From Crocodylus rhombifer (lineage: Eukaryota; Chordata; Crocodylia; Crocodylidae), in contig JAVSML010021692.1 of NCBI GenBank assembly GCA_038503035.1, positions 186,001 through 250,000 of the forward strand: a stretch of 64,000 bases of DNA, given 5' to 3'. Of the stretch, positions 48,701-60,700 are shown one piece after another. A model generated the notes under the pieces. It had not been told where the DNA came from and searched no databases. It saw only the letters and a list, made by a program, of their open reading frames with translations. The translations under genes and the position numbers were made by a program. The first letter of the stretch is position 1; each line of letters begins with the position of its first letter.

Positions 48701-51700
48701 TTATTAATTTGAACTGACAATTAATAATAGTTTAAATTCAGTGTTGGATTTGATGGGATGCACAGCATAAATATGCTATATAAAAAAATGCTTTTCCTTA
48801 CCTGCTGGGTCACAGCATTTATGTCACCTAATAAAGTGGCAACAGGTCTCACATTATTCCCCAGCTCTTCCGCACAAATATCAACCTATTTAAAAAAAAA
48901 AGAAAAAAAAGGGTGTTTTTAGGCAAATGAAAATAGATTCCATTCAATTCAAGGGCTGTAGTTCTCAACCAGGGTGCCATAAGAACCTACCAGGGTGCCA
49001 TAGTGCTGCTGTTGGGTGATATTGCTGCAGGCGCCTTGGTTTTCTGGAGCACATGGAGCCCAACTGAGAAGAAGCTGTAGCACAGACATTACATAATCAA
49101 GGCAGGTGCACTGCTTCTGCTTTAGCTGCTCCTTGTTTCTTGGTATGAGCCGAACTTAGAAGAGCTAAAGCAGAAATGATGCACTCACCTGCATAATGGG
49201 ATGCACCCTCCTCTGCTGCAGCTCCTTGTCAGCTGGGCATCCTGTGCCTCCTGAAAACAAAGATACATGGGGCAATTTCAGCCTGCTGTGGTGGCAACCT
49301 GGAGACACATACTGCTGCCACCAGGTGGAACTGCCTTGAATGCCTCCATTCCTAGGAAGCATGTCAGAGTTGAACCAGGAACAGCTGCAACAGAAATAGC
49401 TCACTTGCCAACATAACATAACACAGGAGCCTGCCTTTCTGCTGCAGTTGTTTTCTGTTCATCTCCCAATGTGCCTCCTGAAAGCAGAGGTTCATAGGAC
49501 AGTTCCATCTGCCCCATGTACCTCTATTTCTGGAAGACACCCTGCAGGATTAGATCAGAAAAGTCTGTGGCAAGAGCACACGCTCCTGCCACAGCCCCTT
49601 CTTAATCTGGCTCTGCAGGAAGCACATGGTGCAGATCTCCCTGGCCATGGTGGCAGTGACTAGTGGGCCGAGTAGAACAGAAGGATCTAATAGCTTAATA
49701 ACTAATTGATAATTAACAATGCAATTATGTCTATAGTATAATATTCATAATATACTTACATTATTTTTTAAATGTGGTGCCACAGAATATAGAAAAGTTG
49801 TTGAGGGGTCCCTTGATCCAGTAGCATAAATAGTGGTGGGTGAGAAGGGCACCAGACCCGCAGGCCAACTTGGGTGGAAAGATAAAATCATTCCTCACCC
49901 CTCCAGAGTCTGTGCCCTGGCAGCAAGAGCAGCCCCACAGTGTTGCTCTTGAAGCATTAGCCATTGCAAAGACACCGTGTTGCTTGTGCTTTATGAGGAA
50001 GAGCCAGGGCAGGCACAACATGTGGTAGCAGTAGCTGCAGCAGCAGCTGGGGACTGTTTTGGGTAAGACTCCTGCATTGCTGTCCCCCCACTCTCAGAAT
50101 CCGCACATCTCCTTACCCCCTCCACTACACAGTTTACCCAGGGAGCAAAGCCTGCTTGTTACACTACTACCTTGAATCTAAAAAGGCTGAGGACCACTGA
50201 TCTATTGAACAGTCCCTTTTTAAAACAGGTTTATCTGCATCCTTAAACAGACTTACTGCCTGCAATATATAGCACAGAATTTTGTTATTATTATTACAGA
50301 GAACACCAGATGAGGGCTAAGAGCCTAAATCTATACCCTGAAAAGAGTATGCAAGATAGTCTCTTACTGAAAAATATTTGTGCATATTATTAGAGAATCA
50401 GAATTTGTTAATCATGTAAAGAAATGGGAAAAAAGATCATGTGCCACAAAGACATTTCCAACTTATCTTTGTCAATAACTAAAAATACCTCAGAGGTTAC
50501 ATAAAATATTCAGTTGTGTTCAGGTTGCCAAGGGAAACTGAATTAACTACCTATTTTAATAACCACCTAGGAGATGAAAATCTGACTTCAAGTGAGATTA
50601 AATGAATTTTTGGGCTTTCCAGTATACTCTTTAGCGCAATGAAGCAGAAAGGATGTATTAATTTCAAGAACCAATAGGGTGCACGAAGGCGAAACTTGTG
50701 CTATATTTCTGGCAAGGATAAAAGTAAAGTGTAGAGGCCAAGATAATCTTTAAGCTACTTAAAGTAGGCCAGTCAAAGAACAGAAACTTTTACCTTTGAA
50801 CACATGGGCTCAGTGAGAGAGGGTTTTAAATCTGGGAGTAAAATTGCTTTTACATCCTACCCTTCCCTAACACAGGAAGTTTATCAGATGCATTCCTTAG
50901 TTAAACATCCTTCCCTCCTCCAAGTGATTTAGTAACCACAGAGATCAGTCAGACTTCATTTACTTTGATGCAGAATGCAAAGATAATGTTGTAGAGGAAT
51001 CCTAGAAAGTCATCTAGTCTTATGAATCATTCCACAATATTTTGCAATTTTTTTTTGATCAATCAATCCTGAACACAGTACATGGCTATTATAGATCTAG
51101 CTCTGTACTAGGAACTAAACATGATCTTTGCCATTTTCTTGGAATAATTTTGCATCTGTTTTTAAATAATCAGGAGAATTAAAAGAAAAGAAACCATATT
51201 TATTTTTTTGGAGAACTACAACAACTACCTGTACTGTACTGCACTGTCAATATAGCAATGGTTATCCCAGGAGAGAGCAAGCCATTACAGTTATAATAAT
51301 TACTTTAGGAGAGTGGTAAACTACAAAAGCCTCTGTCAAATTATTTTCCTAGTTACCTGAATAACTTTTACATCTGGTCGAAATCTTGGTGGAAGTCCAA
51401 AGTGCAAAATCCAGTTCAACCTGGCACCAAGTAATACTATTACATCAGCATGCAGCAATGCCCTAAACATGGAAAACGAAATAATATTAAGTGGGAAACA
51501 TATTTACTTTTTAAATGTGCTTTTCCAAAAGGGAGATAATTCCAAATAAAAAAGCAGACCTGCTGTTTAGGAGAGGACACCAACACATCTGCATTTTATG
51601 TTTAACTTAGCAAACTAACCATGTTTTACAAAGACAACCATTTCTCCAGTTAACACAAGCAAAAACATTGATTAAAAAAACCCACTAAGTTCACTTTCTA

Positions 51701-54700
51701 AAATTATGTTACATTTTGTGAAAGCAAATTTAATTAGATATTAAAATATATATTCAAAGAATTTTGAGTACTCAAACTTAGGTATTAAGGTTTTCCATGA
51801 ATTCAGCCCCCATGTACATATATACCCAAGCATATAGACCTGTTTTGCACAGCATTTTGTGAACCATGGCATTTTGGTACATCCAGGTTTCTCAGAAGAC
51901 AGGATTAGAAGCCTTCCTTTATACCAGGGGCGGGCAATTATTTCAGACAGAGGGTTTACTGAGTTTTGGGAAGCTGTCAAGGGCCACATGGGTAGCATCA
52001 CCCCTTGACAGGTGCCCTGACCCCTGGTCGCCATCTTGTGACCAGAAGTCCCACCCCCTAACCCCTAACCTTTGTCACCACAAGTCCCTTCCCTTGCCCC
52101 TGGAAATACTCCTTTCAGCAAGGGGTTTTGCCATCTCAAAACCAGAAAATTACCAAATTATATTCTAAAAAGTGATCATCTACAACATTCATTAATTTGA
52201 GTTCAAAAAATATTTTTGTTCTGATTTACATGTGTTTGTGTGGTATACAGAGATGACTGCACAATACCTTAAAATGAAGTCTTACTCTTGTATATTGTGG
52301 GGGGTGGGTATAGGTTTGTGGGGGAGTATGAGGGGAGGGTGGCTGGGATTTGCGTATGGCAGTGCAAGGGGAGGCATAGGTACATGTGTAAGGAGAGGCA
52401 TGCGTGTGGGACTAACCCTATACACGCACACTGCCCCCATGTCTGCAGACACACACACACTGCCCCAGTGTCTGCCGACACGCCCACCCACACATACACA
52501 TCCCTACCAGTGCGGTCCCATGCTCCATGGTTGGGGGATGCAGCCAGAGCCACAGCCAGGTGGTGCTGGAGCAGGGTTGGGGCAGGAAATCAGGGAACTG
52601 GTTGGGGGTGGGCAGGGCTAGGTTGCTCAAGCCTGCAAGCTTGCTGAGGGCTCCTTTTGGGTCCTACTGCCCCTGGCTCCAGTCAGCTTTGACAGGGAGA
52701 AATACATATTAATTTACTAAATTTTTTAGGGGCTCTGTGGGCTGGATAGAATGACCTGGCGGGCTGGATCCGACCCATGGGTCATATTTTGCCTGCCCCT
52801 GCGTTATACAGACCTGGATCTGGCTGCAGCTACACAGTTGGGATGGTTATCAGGAACAACTCCTTTTCCCATTGGTGTAGGTAAAAATGGTAATTCACAC
52901 TGGTCCACCAACCTTCTGATACTGTCTTCAGCATGTGAATAAGCAGCACCTGAAACAATCAAAATACAAGGGGACTATTTCATATGGTCTTTAAATACAC
53001 CTTTCCATAGCTAATGGATGCAACAGAGAACTTCAGTACCTGTTTAACTTTAGGCATGCAAATAGCTTTACTGACTTATAAACATGCACACTTGAAAGTA
53101 GATATAGGCTTAAATGCATTGCAGAACTGGGACCTAGAAGAAGAGAAAAACGCGACACATGTATGAACATATTGTACCTCTTCACCTAAACAAAACAATC
53201 GCATTACTGATGGAGCTTATAGAACCAACTCTCATTAAGACTGGCTAATAATTCCCTCAACTGAAAGCAGGGTCTTATAAATTTGTCAGACTAATTGGGT
53301 TGAGACCTTCCATACCTTTGACTAACCATATATGAAAAATTTCAGCCAAAATATTTCAGCTATTTCTGAGAATAAGGTTAAAATATCAGGGAGAAAATCT
53401 GCCTATATTTGATTCTAGTTATAATATTTGATTTTAGTTATAATATTTTTTATTAAACCACCTTTTTATTAGTTGGTCTAATAAAAGATATCACATCTGC
53501 TCAAAGAACTTTGTCTGCCTATGTCCTTAGATCAACACGGCTACGACCAAAAATCTAGCATTCTAGTTACAAGACATCCAAGTAAACATTTGAAAAAAAA
53601 ATAGCATGTGCTTTTATAGTAAGGACCACATTATAAAGCAAACACACAAAAGAATGTTGAATTAAGGTTGCCTATATATTTCCATTATAAGCAGATATAG
53701 AAAATCTGGTCCCTCATAGAGGTCTCATTGGCTTAAACCCTGAAAAACAGGGTTTATAATTCCTTCTAAAACTTCTGCTAGTATTAACTGCAAGAAACAA
53801 CTGTGGATAGATTTTTTTTATGCATATATTGTCTTTAGTCCTGATAAATTCTTGGCATCATCGTCTTGTAGCAATGAGTTCCACAGTCTAAGTGTACATG
53901 TTGGCATTTCCCCCTCTTTTTATTAGGCTGGATCTTTCTGAGTATGCCCCTATTCTTGTGTAACAAGACAGGGGGAGGGAAAATTGCTCATCTCCCTAAT
54001 CATTATTATTTCATTTTATATAAGCTTATTCATCTTCTTTCTAAAAAGTAAACAGACTAAAACTTTCTTTACTCTCAGAGTCCCCTGGAATCCTTCCCTA
54101 GGGGTGCTCTCCCAAAACCCAGAACCCCGATACACTCGGGATGTCAGAAATCTGAGCACGCAGCCAGGCTCCGCACACAGTTTTTGAAGTCCGGAAGCAT
54201 AAGAAACCCCTCCACAAACCCAGGGTCTCTGTGGCTTTGGTGTGTCAAGTGTCTGCATCTCCCTGAGACCTTGTTTCTCAGCCCTTGTGAACTGTAAGGC
54301 AAGGTAAGCACTATGGCAGGTTGTGGAGACTCAGCCCAGCTGTTAAGTTTCTCTTGACTTTAACAGGGGATGCAAGGCTGCCCCACAACTGTCAGCCTGC
54401 CAACATAAGAGAACTGTCAACTGAATTCTGCCAGAATCAGGCTGCATGACAGAGCTACTCTGCCATACATTCAATATAAACCAGCTGCAAAAACATTACA
54501 CACATTTTGACGTCTGCCAGGGGCCTATGTGATTTCAATTCAGTTCCTAGTAGACACTTATCTTCAACACAAAAATCATCATCATTAATTGTCTGCCCTC
54601 AGAAGAGAAGCAAAATGACAGAATGGGCAAGCCGCCTGCTCTACTCTCTCATCTCTGGAGAGGTCACCTCTAAATCAGAAATACAATTCAGAGTAAAGTT

Positions 54701-57700
54701 TGTAATGCAATGACAGCACTGCCTGCTATATGATTCATGAAGTGGGCTTCATGTTCCACTAATAGTAGTCTGCCACCTTCAGCAAGCAGAAATGCAAAAA
54801 AAAAAAAATCACCTTTGATTACATGTTAAAACCCTTTCTGTAGAGACAAGTCTCTTAGGCAAGTTCATGCCAGAGAAGGGTCATTTATATTTTGAAGAAC
54901 AGGATTTAAGTTTGAAAAAAAAACTGGAAAAGGTTTTATGCTTAATATAATTAACATTTATTCACCTGACTTTTCTCTTACTCCAAACAAAAAGAATTTG
55001 CAAGATAGATGGAAACATATTCTAGAAAGAAGCAACAGTTTAATTTCAGATTGCAAGGAAGATATTTTACAAATGGTGAAGAAATAGAGATGCTTAAAAT
55101 TATGAAAAAAAGTATTCTACTCACTGTTCTTTACTACATGCTATAAAGTTCATAGCCATTATCAAAGGATGTTACCTTTGCCAATGATTAATAGAGGTTG
55201 TCTGGAATGTGAAATGACAGATGCTGCAGCAGACACAGCAGAACGTTCAGCCAGGCTCACGGGAGGCGGCAAACAGCATTCAACATATCTGAAAGTCAGA
55301 GAGAACAGGGTCTTCAAAGGAAATGCAAAGCAAAGCATGCCATTACCAAACGCCATTTGCTATAAAACCAAGTTGTGCAATACCTACTCCAGTCATTTAC
55401 TATAAAACCAGATTTTGCGATACAAAATTCATACCAAACCATGATATTTGTCAGAAGAGAACATTTTTTTTACCAATATAATTTAAATCACCCGACATAT
55501 TCAAACTGTATTTCCTATAAGAAAATCAGCCACTCCAGGTAGCAAGTAACAATTTAGACATCCTGCAAAAATGAGATTTCTAACCTTAATATTTACTATT
55601 ATATTGTGAACTGACAATGTAAACCAATCTCTATTAAGATACACCTGTTGATCTTAAATTAGTATTTTATATTTATAAAGCCTCCATTCTAAAACTTTCC
55701 TTTCTTTTCACTAATATTTTGGCAGTCAGATTTTCACCAAGTGGTATAAACCTCTTCTTTCCACTGTAACAATAAAAATACTGCAGACATTTCCTACTCT
55801 AGCTGCAAGCACTCTGCTTTTAAAAAAGGAGAAAACAAAGAAAGACTTCCTTACAGATTTTCTTAGGAATATCTGCCAAAAGTTCAAAGCTTCTGTGATT
55901 GTCCCTTTAGTTCACAATAATGCCCTTTCTTACAGTCCCTTTGATTACAAGTTCTAGAGAAATACGAGCCTGCAAAACCTAGAACACTCTATCACAGGAG
56001 GCCTTATTTTATACACTGTTCCTACCTTACAAATACCCTAAATCTACTGGACTTAAATGTATGCTTAAATGTTTTCCAGGATTCAGACAGGATAATAGAT
56101 CCACATTAGTATTTTCCTGAATCAGAGCCCTCCTACCAAAGGCCATCACTCTTATCCAGGTATCTGTATGGCACGCCCACAGAAGATTTTCCAGGCCACC
56201 ATGTCACTGACTTCTATTTCTCCCATATAAGCTGAATACTGCTTGTGAGGATATAGTATGTATTTACATGCTGGAATAATAATATTGTAATTATAATAGT
56301 TCATTGGATTTCTTCCAATCCTTTAAAAAAATGTTTTTACAAATATAATGCTGCACAACACATTAGAAAATTACACCTTTACCAACTACATCACAGGGTC
56401 ACAGAAAATCAGGGCTGCAAGGGACCTCACAAGGTCATCTAGTTTAGTCCTGTGCTCAAAGGAGGATCATCTCTGACCAAACCATTCCAGCCAAGTTTCT
56501 CTCTAACCTGCTCTTGAAAACTTCCAAGGAGGGAGACTCCACCGTTTCTCTAAGTAGCCTGTTCCAGTGCTTGACTACCCTCATAGTCAAAATGTTCCTC
56601 TTAATCTCCAACCTAAATTTCCCCTGCTGATGCTTGAGGTCATTCCTCCTAGCCCTGTCCTCTACAGTCACAGAGAAAAGCCCATCTCCATCCTCTCTGT
56701 AATCACCTTTCAGGTATTTGAAGACTGTCATGAAATTTCCTCCCCTCAAGACTTCTTTTACAGACTAAATAACCCTAGTTCTTTCAGCCTTTACCCATAT
56801 GTTTTGCCTTCCATGCAAGATTGAAAGGTATGTCTGCAATATGCCAAAAAGTCTTACAGGAAGTTGTGCAACCCTTTGGATGAACAGATAAAAATACAAT
56901 GCATAAAAGAACTCCACTATAACTAAGAACATCACCTATACAAATAACCTGTACTCACTTGACAGAGCTCTTACTCATCTGTAGATTTACAAAGTCTCCA
57001 GGTATGTCAATGTAGCAAGCACCTGGTCGACCATAAATACTGGTTCTAACAGCCTAGAATTATTGAGAGAATGGAAGAAACACTTAATATAATTGTGCTA
57101 AATAAATTTCTAAAATCTTAATACTTGAAAAAAATCAGATTGTAATGAAGGAAACATGTTGTTTTATTACCTCTATGGGACAAATATCTATTAGAAAATT
57201 TATAGTTGGTGGTTTTAAACCTAGCATCTTATGGTCTTTAGCCATTTAAATGCAACTAATTTTAATTTATCTGAACAGTGACAGTGGATAGCGAATATTT
57301 GGATTTATTTACATTGAGGGAGCTGCTCTACCTACTCTTACATCTAGTTTCAGAATCAAAATTGGCTGCTAAATTTCTATTTAAAGCAGCATGAACCTAA
57401 GTAAAAGCCCCAATGCCCATATCTTCTTTACTCTACACTCCAGGACTTCTATTATAGCTAAGTACTCCTTTGCTGACCTGGCACTTCTAGGAAAAAGTGT
57501 TATTTGAGAAGGAATTTAGGCTATGTTGCTGCAGTCGTGGCATAAGACTTTTCAAACCTGTTCCTGGAGAGTTAAGATAAGACAGTCAGTGAAAAACCTC
57601 ATCCCCCTCTCAGTGAAAAACATCTATCAATACTCTGGAGTTAATGCTGAAGTTGCATGACGCTACATTTCTAATTCCTGCACTTATATTAGATAAAGTT

Positions 57701-60700
57701 TATTTTAAGAATGTATACAATTTGTAATTGAACAGAAAGACTGTTGTGGAGTTTCCTGTATTATTCAGTTGGATTGGGACTATTGTCTGTTTTCAAGATT
57801 TCTCCATGAACTAGTTTATGGGAAAAAATCTCCCAGGTTTTTGCAGGGAGTTAACCAATCAAAAATTCCACAGTAGTTTCTGTAGGATCAGGCTATTCCT
57901 GATATAAACTGTTTCCCAGACTTCCAGCATGAAAGAACATCTGTCCAAACACTGCATTGCTAGCTAATACTATTTCATACCTTTTCAATAATAGCAGGAA
58001 TAGTTTCTAGACTACTGGGTCTGGCAGAAAATTTGCTGTATAGTCTACAAGCTTCAACCTGCAGAAGAAAAAATAAAAGACAATATAACCAAAACCACAT
58101 ATCACACTTTTTCCTTTCCCTTAAAAAGGAGTTACATTTAATTTACAAAGGGAGGTTCCAGAGAACATCAAGATTTAGAACACTGTATAGCAAAACAATC
58201 TGTAAAAAGATGTTTGAGGCTGCAAAACAGAAGTGTTGGTTATCTATAGAAGCCTAAAATTCAATTTAATGGCACAGCTGTGCCTCCTGTATGCTACTTC
58301 AATAAAGGCTTGGGGTTTGTTCTGCTGACTTCCATCTATGTTAGGAAAGGGGAGGGGAGTGTTTTCCATTGTGTGATAGAATAAAAAGCCTTTCAGAAAG
58401 CAAAAATGTAATAAAAATGTATTTTTATGACATAAAAACAGACTCCAAACAAAAATGGTAAATGGTCATCACTCCAGCAGCTCCTTCGATTGCCATTTAT
58501 TTTATTTTGCTGGGTGTGGTATTTGGCAGCTTATTGCTTTCCTTGGACCCAGGGGCAATCCAAAAAAGGAGCCAACACAATTTATATTAGCTGAAAGCCT
58601 ATCCCAGATCATGAACCATAATGTCTATCACAGAAAAGAAACTAATTTGACATATTAAACAGCCTGCTTCTCTAGTTAAACAACAGAACAAGTTAATACA
58701 TTAGGAGACTAAACAGGAAATATAAAAGTGTGAAGACAGAAGTTAATTTTAACTGACATACATCACCAAGTACTCATCTGAAAACTTTCTACAGGAAGAT
58801 TATAGCTATGTACCTGTGGGAATTCCTGGAAAGCTCCCATGGTGTCTTGATTCCTGTCAGAGGAGCCCCCGATAACAAGCAAAGGCCTGAAACAAGTAAA
58901 AAATGTATTGTATTTAATTTCTGATCAACCAGCCTCTGACCCCCTTAATAGCCTATGTAATATAATATTGTTATATAGTATTGAGATGATATAATGTAGT
59001 ATAAATAACATATAATGAAATAATTATTATTCCTATTACTGCCCTTATGTAATATCCTTAGACCCTATCATGCACTCTGCTTAGTATGTTTCCTACAGAG
59101 GTGTTGGTTCCACCAACCTCAGCAGGAGTAGAAGGTGATCAGCATCTTACAGGATGAGACTCATACTACCATTGATTTGCCCAACAGCAAACCATTAAGG
59201 GCTCAGGCATTAGAATCAGAAATTTGGGGAAGTTCTTTTCTCTATACCAGACCTTTTGTATTGCACCTCAGGAACAAAGAGATGTTAAAATATTGCTCAT
59301 GCACACAGATGCCTGTAATATTGCTGTAGTTTTGCTGTGCATGTGTATTTTCAAAAGAACATGAGCATGGAATGTGAATTCAAGCTGGGCAGATTCTTAT
59401 AGCCAATACCCCAAAGTTTTAAATGTCTCCACCACCGGAAGAAGGACAACTGGGGGTTTTTTTCCACTCATTTTGTATGTCAAACTACTTCAAGCTGTCC
59501 AGTGTCACAGAATCATAGAGAAGTAGGGCTGGAAGAGATCTCAAGAGGTAGTCTAGTCAAACCCTCCCCTCTGAATGCTGCTTACATTTGGGTATACAGG
59601 GTGTAACCATATTATTCTACAGGCAACAGGAATCAGAGCTCATGGCAGAGGTGATATCTTTTATTAGACCAACTAGATATTTGCAAGTTTTCGGGTACAC
59701 TCACCCTTCCTCAGGCACAGGTGAATGCAAAGATTGTAAAATTTCTCCTAGGTGAAAATGAAAACTCATATTTCACAAGAGAGCTCAGTTGTTGTAAAAT
59801 CTCCCGGTTGGAATAGTTCATTTTGTGCAAATTAGGCTCAGATAAAAGCACACATTTGGGGTGTATTACCAGCAATTCATGTTTGCATTTGCCATCCCAC
59901 CTAGGGCGTGTATGAGACCTGGACCAGACACCACGAGGCAGACTCCTGGTCTAAAGGGAAAACGGATCAAAAGGAAAGTAAACACAACAAACGTAATACA
60001 AAAAGAGTAGAATGCTCAAGTTCAAAAATATCAAACTTCTGCAAAGATTGTCAAATTGTGTTATACTGAACAGATTATTATGAAGGCAGAGCAAAAGATT
60101 AAGAATCTAAGTTTCAATTTTAACATTCTCTCCATATAAAGACTAGGTTTGACATGACTTAAAAAGTGTTTTTCTTTAGTTCTACTGTGTTTGCAGGCTG
60201 AACCTGTAGTTGTCCTAGGACCAAGTAGCACACAGCCTACTCCACCACTGGCAACTTACCTAGAATATAGCAGCATATGCTTACTGGCTTGATCTAGTAT
60301 GTTGTGCTCAGCTAGCATTCTCTGTACTGACTGTCTTTTAATGGAGGTGACTGGTCATGTTAGCTGCCTCTTATGGGGCAGATGATTGAGTAACAGTGCT
60401 ATATAAAAATCTTAAAGTAATTGCCAGCATCAAAGCTTTATGACCTCCTCAGAAGACTCAGTTTGACAGGTTTGTTTAGCACTATTCTCTTTTTAGTAGG
60501 GCCACTATTGTAGTGGATCAGCTGATTTCCCTGAAATCTCTCATTTCTTGCCACGTTCTAAAATCTTAAGTCTTTTTATTCTGCATGTTTGGTTTAATTG
60601 CACAACAGCAGGTCCTTTATGCCCTTTCTGTTTCCATTTGGCCGTCTCTCTTTTCTCCTATTGCCAGCTGGTCAATGTATTTATTAAGATTTTAGATGTG

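Noticed and set aside
52232..52647. 129- and 119-codon frames
   Set aside because: Both lie in the GT-rich interior of a hAT element and show no transposase motifs.
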